Assembly (NCBI GenBank): GCA_028285485.1
Contig: JANQPC010000068.1
Location: 31,511-95,510, forward strand
DNA: 64,000 nucleotides
Direction: 5' to 3'
Source of the DNA: Paracoccaceae bacterium
GTDB taxonomy: Bacteria; Pseudomonadota; Alphaproteobacteria; Rhodobacterales; Rhodobacteraceae
In this document: positions 35,387 through 45,255 of the stretch, one piece after another
How positions within the stretch are numbered: the stretch's first letter is position 1
Layout of the letters: each line of letters begins with the position of its first letter
The notes under the pieces: model-generated
The model's database searches: none
What the model saw: only the letters and a program-made list of their open reading frames with translations
What the model was told of the DNA's origin: nothing
Program-made: the position numbers and the translations under genes

Positions 35387-37660
35387 ATGTTGAAATCAAA
35401 CTATCATTCCGAGCGTATTGCGGAGGGCCCCTGGGCCGGCTTCCAAAGTGGCCGGTGGTCAGACGGGCTGGATGTGAGGGATTTCATCCAAATGAACTAC
35501 ACGCCCTACGAGGGCGATGACGCATTTCTCGAAGACGCGACGGAACGGACAAAGGCGCTTTGGGCCCAGGTGGTCACGCTCTACACCGCTGAGCGCGAGA
35601 AGGGTGTGCTTGATGTTGATCCCGCCGTGCCCTCCGCGATCACCGCGTTCGGTGCGGGCTATATCGATCAGGCGCAGGAAAAGATTGTGGGCTTGCAAAC
35701 CGACGCGCCGCTGAAGCGCGCGATCTTTCCCAATGGCGGCATCCGCATGGTGGATACCGCGCTTGAGGCCTATGGCTATACGCCCGATGACGGCGTGCAT
35801 CAGGTTTTCAGCGACTATCGAAAAACCCATAACCAGGGCGTCTTCGATGCCTATACGTCAGATATCCGCAAGGCCCGCCGTTCGGGCGTGGTGACCGGGT
35901 TGCCCGATGCCTATGGGCGCGGGCGCATCATCGGGGATTACCGCCGCGTTGCCCTCTACGGCGTTGACGCATTGATCGCCGACAAAGAGGGGCAGCAGCG
36001 TTCGCTGGAACTTGACGTGATGGCGGAAGATACGATCCGCCTGCGCGAAGAGCTTAGCGAACAGATCCGCGCGCTCTCCGATCTTAAAACCATGGCCGAA
36101 AGCTACGGGATCGACATTTCCGCCCCGGCAGAAACGGCGCAGGAGGCCATTCAGTGGACCTATTTTGGCTATCTCGGCGCGATCAAGGATCAGAACGGGG
36201 CGGCCATGTCGATTGGCCGGGTCTCGACTTTCCTCGATATTTATATCGAGCGTGATCTCGCCGCGGGCCGGCTGACCGAAGGCGCGGCGCAGGAGCTGAT
36301 CGACGATCTGGTGATCAAGCTGCGCCTCGTGCGCTTCCTGCGCACCCCGGGCTACAACGCGCTGTTCACCGGCGATCCGGTCTGGGCAACCGAATGCGTG
36401 GGCGGGATCGGCGAAGATGGGCGGCCGCTTGTGACCCGCACAAGCTTCCGTTTCCTGCACACGCTTTACAATCTGGGCCCGGCGCCGGAGCCGAACCTGA
36501 CCGTGCTCTGGTCAAGCGATCTGCCGGCAGGCTTCCGGGATTTCTGCGCCAAGACCTCGATCGATACCTCCTCGATCCAGTATGAGAACGACGATCTGAT
36601 GCGCGGCTACTGGGGCGATGATTATGCGATTGCCTGCTGCGTGTCCGCGATGCGGATCGGCAAGCAGATGCAGTTCTTCGGCGCCCGCGTGAACCTCGCC
36701 AAGGCGCTTCTTTACGCCATCAATGGCGGGCGGGATGAAAAGAGCGGTGAACAGGTGGGCCCGGAAATGGCGCCGGTCACCGCCGATATCCTCGATTATG
36801 ATGAGGTGCGCGAAAAATACGATCACTTCGTGGACTGGCTTGCGAAGGTCTACGTTCAGGCGCTCAACATCATCCACTACATGCATGACAAGTATAACTA
36901 CGAGCGGCTGGAAATGGCCCTGCATGACCGCGATGTCTATCGCACCATGGCCTGCGGGATCGCGGGGCTTTCGGTTGTGGCCGATAGCCTGGCCGCCATC
37001 CGCTACGGCACCGTGCGGGTGATCCGGGATGAGACGGGCCTTGCCGTGGATTACGAGATCGAGGGCGACGATATCCCCACCTACGGCAACAACGATCCCC
37101 GCGCCGATGAGCTTGCCGTCGACGTGGTGAAGACCTTCATGGACAAGGTGCGCCGCAACCCCACCTACCGCGATGCCGAGCACACCCAATCGGTGCTCAC
37201 GATCACCTCGAATGTCGTCTACGGCAAGATGACGGGGGCCACCCCAGACGGGCGCAAGGCGGGCGAGCCCTTCGCGCCCGGTGCAAACCCGATGCATGGG
37301 CGCGATAACCTTGGCGCCATTGCCTCCGCCGCCTCGGTGGCGAAGCTGCCCTATGACGATGCGCAGGACGGGATTTCCTACACCTTCTCGATCGTGCCCT
37401 CGGGACTTGGGCGGAACGAAGAAGATCAGGTCCGGAACCTGCGCACGATCCTTTCGAAGTTCACCGATGATGGCGGGCACCATATCAACGTGAACGTGTT
37501 CAACCGCGAAACCCTGCGCGATGCGATGGATCACCCCGAGAAGTATCCGCAGCTGACCGTGCGGGTTTCCGGCTATGCCGTGAACTTCATCAAGCTCACC
37601 CGTGAGCAGCAGGAAGAGGTGCTTGCGCGCACCTTCCACGAAAGCATGGGCACGGCATGA
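35387..37660 (+). CDS. pflB: Formate C-acetyltransferase (pyruvate formate-lyase)
   Basis: Glycyl-radical enzyme making acetyl-CoA and formate from pyruvate and CoA without oxygen. The 757-residue length is canonical. The adjacent active-site cysteines appear in [14 protein letters not shown] and the C-terminal radical loop as [15 protein letters not shown], with Gly in SGYA. GGAGAG precedes ATG 35387. The activating enzyme follows 46 nt downstream and an FNR box precedes the gene. Pyruvate formate-lyase is uncommon in the aerobic Roseobacter group, so it suggests a facultative low-oxygen lifestyle. Confidence 0.96.
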   Translation: MLKSNYHSERIAEGPWAGFQSGRWSDGLDVRDFIQMNYTPYEGDDAFLEDATERTKALWAQVVTLYTAEREKGVLDVDPAVPSAITAFGAGYIDQAQEKIVGLQTDAPLKRAIFPNGGIRMVDTALEAYGYTPDDGVHQVFSDYRKTHNQGVFDAYTSDIRKARRSGVVTGLPDAYGRGRIIGDYRRVALYGVDALIADKEGQQRSLELDVMAEDTIRLREELSEQIRALSDLKTMAESYGIDISAPAETAQEAIQWTYFGYLGAIKDQNGAAMSIGRVSTFLDIYIERDLAAGRLTEGAAQELIDDLVIKLRLVRFLRTPGYNALFTGDPVWATECVGGIGEDGRPLVTRTSFRFLHTLYNLGPAPEPNLTVLWSSDLPAGFRDFCAKTSIDTSSIQYENDDLMRGYWGDDYAIACCVSAMRIGKQMQFFGARVNLAKALLYAINGGRDEKSGEQVGPEMAPVTADILDYDEVREKYDHFVDWLAKVYVQALNIIHYMHDKYNYERLEMALHDRDVYRTMACGIAGLSVVADSLAAIRYGTVRVIRDETGLAVDYEIEGDDIPTYGNNDPRADELAVDVVKTFMDKVRRNPTYRDAEHTQSVLTITSNVVYGKMTGATPDGRKAGEPFAPGANPMHGRDNLGAIASAASVAKLPYDDAQDGISYTFSIVPSGLGRNEEDQVRNLRTILSKFTDDGGHHINVNVFNRETLRDAMDHPEKYPQLTVRVSGYAVNFIKLTREQQEEVLARTFHESMGTA

Positions 37661-37706
37661 CCCCAGCCTGCGCCCGGCGCGGCGCCATGCGCCTGCCTGC
37701 CGGGCC

Positions 37707-38564
37707 ATGAGCGGACCGCATCGCAAACCGCTGGATGCGCCCCACCTGGCGCATCTGGCCAGCCACCGCCACGATATTCAGCACCACGCTCTGGAAACGC
37801 CCGCGGTGCGCACGCTTGCGCCCGCGTTGCGGCACACCCATTCGGGCTACGTGCATTCGATTGAAACCGCGGCTACGCTCGATGGCCCCGGCATCCGCTT
37901 TGCCGCGTTTCTGTCGGGCTGCCACTTCCGGTGCCTCTATTGCCACAACCCCGATACCTGGAAGCTGAAGCACGGGCTGCATGTCACCGTTGATGATCTG
38001 ATGGCGGAAGTTGAGCGCTATGCGGAGTTTCTGATCCGCTATGAGGGCGGTGTCACGCTGTCCGGTGGCGAAGTGATGGTGCAGGACCGGTTCGTGGAAA
38101 CCCTCGTGCGCCGGCTGAAAGCCCGCGGCCTGCACGTAGCGCTCGATACCAACGGTTATCTCGGGGATCACGTTACCGAGGAACTGCTGGAGGACGTTGA
38201 TCTCTGGTTGCTTGACCTCAAGGCGTTCGATGATGCGCGGCACCGCCGCCTCACCGGCCAATCCAACGCGCCGGTGCTCAACTTCGCACGACGGTTGTCG
38301 GAGGCGGGGCGCCCGATGTGGATCCGCTTCGTTCTTGTGCCGGGGCTGACCGACGATTTGGGCGATATCGCCCGCCTGGCCGCGTTCACGGCGGGGCTCG
38401 CAACGGTGGAGCGCGTGGAGGTGCTGCCCTTCCACCAGCTTGGCGCCTTCAAATGGGCGGAGCTGGGGCTCGACTATACGTTGGCAGAGACCCCGGCGCC
38501 GGAAGAGGCGCAGATCGGCGAGGTGCGCGCTGCCTTCGCGCAACACGGTCTGAAAGTGTATTGA
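37707..38564 (+). CDS. pflA: Pyruvate formate-lyase activating enzyme (radical SAM)
   Basis: A 285-residue radical-SAM enzyme that installs the glycyl radical on PflB. The [4Fe-4S]/SAM motif is CHFRCLYCHNPDTW near residue 76, followed by GGVTLSGGEVMVQ and LDTNGY, all typical of PflA. It carries an N-terminal extension of about 45 residues with many His (HLAHLASHRHDIQHH) before the core begins at GYVHSIETAATLDGPG. ATG 37707 is preferred; the open frame from 37602 overlaps pflB out of frame. Confidence 0.93.
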   Translation: MSGPHRKPLDAPHLAHLASHRHDIQHHALETPAVRTLAPALRHTHSGYVHSIETAATLDGPGIRFAAFLSGCHFRCLYCHNPDTWKLKHGLHVTVDDLMAEVERYAEFLIRYEGGVTLSGGEVMVQDRFVETLVRRLKARGLHVALDTNGYLGDHVTEELLEDVDLWLLDLKAFDDARHRRLTGQSNAPVLNFARRLSEAGRPMWIRFVLVPGLTDDLGDIARLAAFTAGLATVERVEVLPFHQLGAFKWAELGLDYTLAETPAPEEAQIGEVRAAFAQHGLKVY

Positions 38565-38713
38565 TCCTACCCCCCGGGCCGGATCGGGGCCGGAGGTTGC
38601 CCCTGACGCAAGCCGCACGGTCACTTGCGGCAAGAGGTGAAACCTAATCGCCAGCTTCCCGCCTAAGCTGAATCCGGGCCCACTCGCCCGTCAAACCCTG
38701 AAGAGTTTCGAGA

Positions 38714-38731
38714 AATACAAACGTTTGTATT
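38714..38731. promoter_or_regulatory. LacI-family operator upstream of the Rbs-type sugar operon
   Basis: AATACAAACGTTTGTATT is a perfect 18-bp palindrome with the central CG typical of LacI/GalR operators. It lies 58 nt before the binding-protein start. A nearly identical copy (17 of 18 bases) occurs at 51549-51566 beside the LacI-family gene, so both are probably bound by that regulator. Confidence 0.85.
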
Positions 38732-38789
38732 GCGCAAAACCTCAAATTGCGGTCTCATTTGCCCAGAAAAGATCATGGGAGGAAACACA

Positions 38790-39818
38790 ATGGGCTTTGC
38801 ACAGAAATCCGCGCTGATGCGCGGCGCGGCGGTCGGTGCCGCGATCGGGCTATTCGCGGCACCCGCGGTGGCGCAATCGTGCCTGGGAACCGCCGAGGCG
38901 CTGAACCTGACGCCCGAGCAGGCCACGGATATCGGAGGCCGCGGGCTGACCTTCGGCTTTCTGACAAACAACCAATCGGATGATTTCAGCCGCACACTCG
39001 TGGCATCCGCCGAAGCGTTTGCGGGGGAACTGGGCGTGGAGCTTGTGGTCAACAACTCCGATTTTGATGCCAACACCCAGCTCAGCCAGTTCGATGCGCT
39101 GGTGCAGAGAGGCGTTGACGGGATCTTCCTGACCGCCGTTGACGCGGGCTCCATCGGGCAGGCGGTGCGGCGCGCCAATCAGGCCGATATCCCCGTTTTC
39201 ATCGTGGGCGGCGCGCCTGCGCGGGGCGAGGTGATCTCTGTCATGAACGCGGCCTCCTATCAGGGCAGCTTCGATGCGACGGCGGCGCTGATGGAGCGGA
39301 TCGGCGCCCCCAACGCCCAGATCGCCATTCTGGGCATCCCCTTCGCGCTGCAAACGATCCGGGATCGCGAGAAGGGCGTGCTGGATGCGGTGGGCGCTGC
39401 GGGCGGGCAGATCATCTCGCTGCAATCCGATTTCAGCCAGGATCGGCTGCTTGAGCTTGCCACCAACGTGATCCAGGCCAACCCCGATCTGGGCGGGATC
39501 GTTGCCACATGGTCCCTCGCTGTGAATGCGGCCACCGAGGCGGTGGCGCAATCGGGCCGCGACATTCCGATTGCGGGCTATGACAGCGAAGCGCCGGGAT
39601 ACATGCAGTTTCACTCCGGCGAAACCAACATCGTGGCTCTTTCCGGCCAGCAGGCGGCATTGCAGGGCCGCGCAGCGCTTGAGGGCTTGAGCCAGGCGAT
39701 CCTCGGGGCAGAGCTCTGCGAAGAGATCATTACGCCGAACCTTCTGGTAACGGCGGAGAATTTTGAGGAGATGTGGGCGGTTCAATACCCCGCCGCAACA
39801 CCCCCTTGGGACAACTGA
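38790..39818 (+). CDS. Sugar ABC importer periplasmic substrate-binding protein (RbsB-like)
   Basis: A 342-residue periplasmic binding protein of the ribose/simple-sugar class. ATG 38790 with GGAGGA 9 nt upstream gives a signal peptide (AAVGAAIGLFAAPAVAQ). The PBP1 pattern is visible in LTFGFLTNNQSDDFSRTLVASAEAFAGELG, VDGIFLTAVDAGSIGQAV and IPIAGYDSE. It is the first gene of a rightward operon with the ATPase, two permeases and an SMP-30 lactonase. Sugar specificity is unknown; an alpha-xyloside or other aldose released by the GH31 enzyme of the same regulon is a reasonable guess. Confidence 0.88.
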   Translation: MGFAQKSALMRGAAVGAAIGLFAAPAVAQSCLGTAEALNLTPEQATDIGGRGLTFGFLTNNQSDDFSRTLVASAEAFAGELGVELVVNNSDFDANTQLSQFDALVQRGVDGIFLTAVDAGSIGQAVRRANQADIPVFIVGGAPARGEVISVMNAASYQGSFDATAALMERIGAPNAQIAILGIPFALQTIRDREKGVLDAVGAAGGQIISLQSDFSQDRLLELATNVIQANPDLGGIVATWSLAVNAATEAVAQSGRDIPIAGYDSEAPGYMQFHSGETNIVALSGQQAALQGRAALEGLSQAILGAELCEEIITPNLLVTAENFEEMWAVQYPAATPPWDN

Positions 39819-39829
39819 TCTTACCCCCC

Positions 39830-39872
39830 GGGCTTCGGCCCAATGGCGGGCGCGGGGGTTCCCTGCGCCCGC
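39830..39872 (+). terminator. Tandem stem-loops after the binding-protein gene
   Basis: GGGC-TTCG-GCCC (39830-39841) is a UUCG-type tetraloop hairpin, followed by GCGGGCGC (39846-39853) pairing with GCGCCCGC (39865-39872). Both lie in the 89-nt gap before the ATPase gene. They probably limit read-through or stabilise the binding-protein mRNA. Confidence 0.6.
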
Positions 39873-39907
39873 TCCAGCCCCCACGCGCCGCCCAGGTTTG
39901 ACAGTGG

Positions 39908-41401
39908 ATGCTCCTTGAGCTCAGCAATATAACCAAACGTTTTCCTGGCGTTCTGGCGCTCGATGAGGCGCGGCTGGATTTGCGGCCCGGCGAAGTTCAT
40001 GCCCTGATGGGCGAAAACGGCGCGGGCAAATCCACGCTGATGAAGATTGCCTCGGGCCTCTTCCCGCCCGATAGCGGCACCATCCGTGCCGGTGAGGCGG
40101 AGGTCGCCTTCCCATCGCCCGCCGCGGCGAAAGCCGCGGGCATCCACACCGTGTTTCAGGAACTCACTGTGCTGCCCAATCGCACGGTGGCGGAGAACCT
40201 TCTGATCGGGCGCGAACCGGTGCGCGCGGGCGGCCTGTGGCTTGACACGCGGGCCATGCGGCGGGAGGCCGAGGGCATTCTCAGCCGCCTCGGGATTGAC
40301 CTGCGCCCGGATGCGCTTGCCGGAACGCTCAGCACCGGCCAGCGCCAGATGGTCGAAATCGCGCGGGCCTGCGCCCAGAACCCCAAGGTGCTTATCCTTG
40401 ATGAGCCCACCTCTTCGCTCGGCCGGGCCGAGGAGGAGCTTCTGTTCGAACTTGTGCGCAAGCTTCGCGCCGATGGGGTGGGCATCATCTACATCACGCA
40501 CCGCATGTCGGAGGTTTTCGCGCTTTCCGACCGGACGACGGTTTTGCGCGATGGCCGCTTCGTGCTGACCGAAGAGACCGCGAAGCTTGACCGCGCCGCC
40601 CTCATCCGCGCCATGGTCGGGCGCGATGTCGCCGAGGGCCGCCATGGGCTGGATATCGATGCGCTGCCCGTGGCGCTTGAGGCGCAGGGCCTTTCCCGCG
40701 GGAAGGCGGTGCGCGGGGCCGATCTGACGCTGCATGCGGGCGAAGTGCTGGGCGTGGCGGGCCTCATGGGCGCCGGGCGCACCGAGCTCGCCCGCCTGAT
40801 CGCGGGGATCGACCGGTCGGAGGCGGGCGAGATGCGCCTGTTCGGGGAACCCTATGCGCCACGCGATGTGGCCGGGGCGCTCGCCCGCGGGGTGGCTTAT
40901 GTCTCGGAAGATCGGAAAGGGCTTGGCCTCGTGCTGCCCCTCTCGGTTGCCGACAATATCGCACTGCCCAGCCTGCAATCCCTGGCTCGGCGGCAGGTGG
41001 TTGCCCCGCGCCGGATCGGGGATTTCGCGCGCGGCTGGATGCAGAAGCTCGGCGTCAAGGCCGCAAGTGGGGGCGTGGCCGTTGAAACGCTTTCAGGCGG
41101 GAACCAGCAAAAGGTGGCGCTTGCCAAATGGCTCGCCACGCACCCCCGGGTGATCCTGCTTGATGAACCAACACGCGGCGTGGACGTTGGCGCGAAAGCC
41201 GAGATCTACGCGCTGATCCGCCAACTGGCAGAGAACGGAACGGCCGTGCTGGCAATCTCTTCCGAACTTCCCGAACTTCTGCAGATCTCCGACCGGATCG
41301 CGGTGGTGGCGCAAGGCCGGATCGCCGGCGTTGTAAGCGCAAGCGAGGCTACCGAAGAGAGCCTTCTCGATCTGGCCTTCCGCGAAGGCGAAGCGGCATG
41401 A
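39908..41401 (+). CDS. Sugar ABC importer ATP-binding protein (RbsA/MglA type)
   Basis: Double nucleotide-binding-domain ATPase, 497 residues. The N-terminal half has Walker [10 protein letters not shown] (about residue 37), signature LSTGQRQMVEIARA and Walker B LILDEPTSSLG. The C-terminal half has the signature [14 protein letters not shown] and DEPTRGVDVG, with the expected degenerate Walker A (GLMGAGRTELARL). It overlaps the first permease gene by 4 nt and follows the binding-protein hairpins. Confidence 0.92.
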   Translation: MLLELSNITKRFPGVLALDEARLDLRPGEVHALMGENGAGKSTLMKIASGLFPPDSGTIRAGEAEVAFPSPAAAKAAGIHTVFQELTVLPNRTVAENLLIGREPVRAGGLWLDTRAMRREAEGILSRLGIDLRPDALAGTLSTGQRQMVEIARACAQNPKVLILDEPTSSLGRAEEELLFELVRKLRADGVGIIYITHRMSEVFALSDRTTVLRDGRFVLTEETAKLDRAALIRAMVGRDVAEGRHGLDIDALPVALEAQGLSRGKAVRGADLTLHAGEVLGVAGLMGAGRTELARLIAGIDRSEAGEMRLFGEPYAPRDVAGALARGVAYVSEDRKGLGLVLPLSVADNIALPSLQSLARRQVVAPRRIGDFARGWMQKLGVKAASGGVAVETLSGGNQQKVALAKWLATHPRVILLDEPTRGVDVGAKAEIYALIRQLAENGTAVLAISSELPELLQISDRIAVVAQGRIAGVVSASEATEESLLDLAFREGEAA

Positions 41402-42369
41402 GCGCCGCGGAAACGCAACCGCGAGCGGGGGCCCGGATCGCCGGCCTCCTGCGCGATATCCTGCCCTATGCGGGGCTGATCGCGGTGCTCGTGTTTTTCA
41501 GCCTCTCATCGGAATTTTTCCTCAATTTCAGAAACTTCGAGCGCCTTGTGACCGATAGCGCCACGCTGATGCTGGTGGCGTTCGGGATGACGCTTATCAT
41601 TCTTCTGGGTGAGATCGATCTCAGCGTGGGCGCGGTCGTCTCGCTTCTCGCCGTGATCTTGGCGCAGCTCATGGCGGCGGGTCTGCCCTGGCCATTTGCG
41701 GTGCTGGCGGTTCTGGGGATCGGGCTGCTGCTTGGCCTGTTCAACGGGCTTGTTACGGTTATCGGCGATATCCCGTCATTCATCGTAACGCTTGGGATGA
41801 TGGCGGTTGCCACGGGGCTTTCCTTTGTGTTCACGGGCGCGATTTCCGTGGCGATCCTGAGCGAGCCGTTTCTGGTGTTGTTCTACGATGCGCGCGCGCT
41901 CGGCCTGCCGGTTCCGCTTTGGATCACGGGCGCTGCCTTCGCGGCCCTGGCCTTCTACCTCACGCGTACGGTGCCGGGGCGCCAGCTTTACGCGATCGGT
42001 GCCAATCCCGCCGCCGCGCGGATGAGCGGGGTGCCGGTGAACCGCCGCAAGATCACCGTTTTCGCGATCATGGGCTTTCTGGTGGCGGCGGCGGCGGTGT
42101 TCTCCGCCGCGCGGCTTGGCTCGGGCGCGCCCGCATCGGTGCCCGCCCTCACCCTCGATGCCATCGCCGCCGTGATCATCGGGGGCGCAAGCCTCTTTGG
42201 CGGGCGCGCCTCGCTGGTGCGCACGCTCATGGGCGCGGCGCTGATTGCGGTTCTGAACAACGGCATGGTGCTGATGAACGTCAACATCGATGCGCAATTC
42301 ATCGTCAAAGGCGTGATCATCCTCGTGGCCGTGGTGCTGGAGCGTTTGGCAAGCGGGGCGCGGCCATGA
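41398..42369 (+). CDS. Sugar ABC importer permease (RbsC family, first)
   Basis: A 323-residue inner-membrane permease with the CUT2 hallmark GEIDLSVGAVVSLLAV near residue 72 and the coupling loop GANPAAARMSGVP. Nine or so hydrophobic segments. It overlaps both neighbours by 4 nt and pairs with the following permease. Confidence 0.9.
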   Translation: MSAAETQPRAGARIAGLLRDILPYAGLIAVLVFFSLSSEFFLNFRNFERLVTDSATLMLVAFGMTLIILLGEIDLSVGAVVSLLAVILAQLMAAGLPWPFAVLAVLGIGLLLGLFNGLVTVIGDIPSFIVTLGMMAVATGLSFVFTGAISVAILSEPFLVLFYDARALGLPVPLWITGAAFAALAFYLTRTVPGRQLYAIGANPAAARMSGVPVNRRKITVFAIMGFLVAAAAVFSAARLGSGAPASVPALTLDAIAAVIIGGASLFGGRASLVRTLMGAALIAVLNNGMVLMNVNIDAQFIVKGVIILVAVVLERLASGARP

Positions 42370-43310
42370 GCCTGTCGCGCGCCAATCTCGCCGATTACGG
42401 GCTGATCCTTGCGGTGATCCTCGTTGTGGCCGCGCTGATGGCGCTGAGCCCGGCGTTCCGTGACCCGGCAAACCTGATCGGCATCGGGCGCCAGGTGGCC
42501 ATTCTCGGGATCGCGGCGGCGGCGATGACCTTCGTGATCCTCGCCGGAGAGATCGATCTCTCCGTGGGCGCGGTGGCTTCGGCAGCCGCCGTTTTCACCG
42601 CGCTGGCGCTCGCATCGGGCTACGGCGCTTGGGCGATACCGCTTGGCATTCTCGTGGGCGCCGCCTTCGGGCTCCTCAACGGGCTTCTCGTTGTCTACAT
42701 CGCGGTGCCGAGTTTCATCGCAACGCTCGTAAGCTTCTTCATCGCCCAGGGTGTGGCGCTTACCCTCACCGGCGGGCAGACGATCATCTACACCGTTGAC
42801 TGGTTTCGCGCGCTTTTCGCAACGGGAACGTTTCTCGGCAACGGCGCGGCCTTCTGGTGGCTCGTGGCGGTTGCGCTTGTGCTCTGGTGGCTACTGGGCC
42901 GCACGCGCTTCGGGGCAAACACCTATGCGCTTGGCGGCGATGCCGAAAGCGCGGCCATGCTCGGCCTGCCCGTGGGCCGCCTGCGCATCGCCATCTTCAC
43001 GATGACGGGCGCGCTGATGGGGCTTGTGGGCATGATCCTGATCGCGCGGATCGGCAATGCCCGCGCCGATGGTGCCATCGGGCTTGAATTCGATGCCATC
43101 GCCGCGGCGGTGATTGGCGGCACACGGCTTGGCGGCGGCTATGGTTCGATGCCGCGCACGATGCTCGGGGTCTTGCTGATCGGGGTTCTGAACAACGGGC
43201 TTGCGATCCTGAACGTTGATTTCAATACCCAGCAGGTGATCAAGGGGGCGCTCGTGGTGGGCGTTGTATTGATTGACCGTTGGGCCCGGGGCAAAGGAGC
43301 ACATCCATGA
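42366..43310 (+). CDS. Sugar ABC importer permease (RbsC family, second)
   Basis: A 314-residue paralogue of the preceding permease, with GEIDLSVGAVASAAAV and the loop GGDAESAAMLGLP. ATG 42366 (MSLSRANLADYG) overlaps the previous stop (ATGA); the frame reaching back to 41919 is an out-of-frame artefact. A heterodimeric permease with one ATPase mirrors the transporter in the 7-12 kb region. Confidence 0.9.
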   Translation: MSLSRANLADYGLILAVILVVAALMALSPAFRDPANLIGIGRQVAILGIAAAAMTFVILAGEIDLSVGAVASAAAVFTALALASGYGAWAIPLGILVGAAFGLLNGLLVVYIAVPSFIATLVSFFIAQGVALTLTGGQTIIYTVDWFRALFATGTFLGNGAAFWWLVAVALVLWWLLGRTRFGANTYALGGDAESAAMLGLPVGRLRIAIFTMTGALMGLVGMILIARIGNARADGAIGLEFDAIAAAVIGGTRLGGGYGSMPRTMLGVLLIGVLNNGLAILNVDFNTQQVIKGALVVGVVLIDRWARGKGAHP

Positions 43311-44182
43311 GCGATCTTCTGGCGGGCGAGCTTGAACAGCTGGCAACGGGGCTGAGCTTCACCGAAGGCCCCGTCTGGCTTGCCGAACATGGCTGCCTGC
43401 TATTCACCGACATTCCCGGCAACGCGATCCTGCGCTGGTCCGGCGAAAATGGCCTGACCACCTGGATGGACAACGCCCATTTCGCCATCGGTCTGACGCG
43501 CGACAGGGCGGGGCGCGTGATCTCCTGCGAGCATTCCACACGCAGCCTCACGGCGCTTACGCTCTCGCCCAACGGTGCGCTGCAGGGTCGCGAGGTTCTG
43601 GCGAACGCTCACGGGACCTGCGTTCTGAACTCCACCAATGATGTGATCTGCACCTCCGGCGGACAGATCCTTTTCACCGATCCGCCCTTCGGGGTGCGCA
43701 ATCTCGAAGGCGCGCTGCATGGCTACCAGCAGGCGCAGGAAATCGCGGGCGCCTTCGTCTTCGCTGTGGGCCCCGCCCCCGATGCGCCCATTCCGGTTGT
43801 GACCGAGATCTACCGCCCGAACGGGCTTTGCCTATCGCCCGATGAGCGCATTCTTTACGTCTCCGACAGTTCCGAAACGCATCACAAGGTAATCGCGCTT
43901 GATTTTGCGGGCGGCGCGGCCACGAATGCGCGTGACTTCGCGGTAATGCCCGTGGGCGTGCCCGATGGGATGCGCGTGGATGCAGAGGGCCGGCTCTGGG
44001 TGGCCGGGGGCGATGGCGTTTACATCTACGATCCCGCCGGCGCGCAGATCGGCCATGTGCCGGTGCCGGAGATGGTGACGAATATCGAGTTTGGCGGCGC
44101 GGCGCTCTCGGAGCTTTTCATCACGGCCACAACATCGCTCTACCGGATCGCCACCACCACACGCAGCGGGCGCGCCTGGTAG
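43307..44182 (+). CDS. SMP-30/gluconolactonase family protein
   Basis: A 291-residue six-bladed beta-propeller lactonase that hydrolyses aldonolactones to aldonic acids. Family patterns: LSFTEGPVWLAEHGCLLFTDIPGN with the metal-ligand Glu, FTDPPFGVRN, IYRPNGLCLSPDERILYVSDS with ligand Asn and Asp, and PDGMRVDAEGRLWVAGG. The ATG overlaps the permease stop (ATGA), after GGAG. Together with the SDR at 50413-51168 in the same predicted regulon it suggests oxidative breakdown of a sugar through its lactone. The gene ends 2 nt from the stop of the convergent ATPase gene. Confidence 0.9.
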   Translation: MSDLLAGELEQLATGLSFTEGPVWLAEHGCLLFTDIPGNAILRWSGENGLTTWMDNAHFAIGLTRDRAGRVISCEHSTRSLTALTLSPNGALQGREVLANAHGTCVLNSTNDVICTSGGQILFTDPPFGVRNLEGALHGYQQAQEIAGAFVFAVGPAPDAPIPVVTEIYRPNGLCLSPDERILYVSDSSETHHKVIALDFAGGAATNARDFAVMPVGVPDGMRVDAEGRLWVAGGDGVYIYDPAGAQIGHVPVPEMVTNIEFGGAALSELFITATTSLYRIATTTRSGRAW

Positions 44183-44184
44183 GA

Positions 44185-45255
44185 TCAGCCCCGAAGCGTA
44201 AGCCCGGTTTTGGGATCGAACAGATGCACATGGCCCGGGGCCACATGAAGGCTCACGGCATCGCCCGCCCGGATCGCAGATGTGCCCTCGGTGGTGACCA
44301 GAACCTCCGGATCCCCTTCGGTGAAGAGGTAGCAGGACGATCCCGTTTGTTCGACGGCGCCGATGGTGACAGGGATCTTCGCGCCCTCTTCGCGGCCAAC
44401 GATCAGGTGCTCGGGGCGAAGGCCTACTGTGACCGCCCTGCCCGCTTCGCCCCCCATCTCCACGCCAATCTCGGGCGATCCCGGTAGCTCCAGCCGCACG
44501 GTGCCCGCGCCCGTCAGCGCTCCGGGCACAAAGTTCATTGCCGGAGAACCGATGAACCCGGCCACGAAGCGGTTCGCGGGCCGGTCATAAAGCTCCATCG
44601 GCGCGCCCTGCTGTTCGATCACCCCGGCGCGCAGAACAACCACGTGATCGGCCATCGTCATCGCCTCGATCTGATCGTGGGTCACATAGACGCTCGTGGC
44701 GCCGATCCGATCGTGAAGCGCGCGCACTTCTTTGCGCATCCGCACGCGCAGGGCAGCATCGAGGTTCGAGAGCGGCTCATCAAAGAGAAACGCCTTTGGT
44801 TCGCGAATGATCGCGCGCCCCATCGCCACCCGCTGGCGCTGGCCGCCTGAAAGCTCGCGCGGCTTGCGATCCAGCAGATCCTCAAGCCCGATGACGCCCG
44901 CAACCTCCTCGGCCGCCTTCGCCCGCTCGGCCTTTGAAACCCCATTGAGGCGGAGCGCGTAGGTGAGATTGTCGCGCACCGACATATGCGGGTAGAGCGC
45001 GTAGGATTGGAACACCATCGCCAGATCGCGCTTGCGCGGCGGCAGATCGTTGACCACCTGCGCTTCGATCCGAAGCGTGCCCCCGGAAATCCGCTCAAGG
45101 CCCGCGATGGAGCGCAGAAGCGTGGATTTCCCGCATCCCGAAGGGCCCACCAGCGCCACGAACTGCCCTTTCGGCACCGTAAGGTTGATGTCTTTCAGCG
45201 CGTGGAAGCTGCCATAATGCTTCTGCACATCTACAAGCTCGATCTGCGGGGTCAT
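44185..45255 (-). CDS. CUT1 sugar ABC importer ATP-binding protein (UgpC/MalK family)
   Basis: A 356-residue ATPase with one nucleotide-binding domain and a C-terminal TOBE/MalK-type regulatory domain. Walker A VGPSGCGKSTLL (about residue 36), signature LSGGQRQRVAMGRA, Walker B FLFDEPLSNLD and H-loop VYVTHDQIEAMTMAD are all present, as is the TOBE-type GLRPEHL. It is the last gene of the leftward glycosidase/importer operon and overlaps the upstream permease by 4 nt. Confidence 0.94.
   Translation of the reverse strand: MTPQIELVDVQKHYGSFHALKDINLTVPKGQFVALVGPSGCGKSTLLRSIAGLERISGGTLRIEAQVVNDLPPRKRDLAMVFQSYALYPHMSVRDNLTYALRLNGVSKAERAKAAEEVAGVIGLEDLLDRKPRELSGGQRQRVAMGRAIIREPKAFLFDEPLSNLDAALRVRMRKEVRALHDRIGATSVYVTHDQIEAMTMADHVVVLRAGVIEQQGAPMELYDRPANRFVAGFIGSPAMNFVPGALTGAGTVRLELPGSPEIGVEMGGEAGRAVTVGLRPEHLIVGREEGAKIPVTIGAVEQTGSSCYLFTEGDPEVLVTTEGTSAIRAGDAVSLHVAPGHVHLFDPKTGLTLRG

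Noticed and set aside
39931..39945. Third LacI-like operator (CCAAACGTTTTCC)
   Set aside because: Lies inside the ATPase coding sequence (codons for Thr-Lys-Arg-Phe), is not symmetrical beyond the core, and needs no regulatory explanation.
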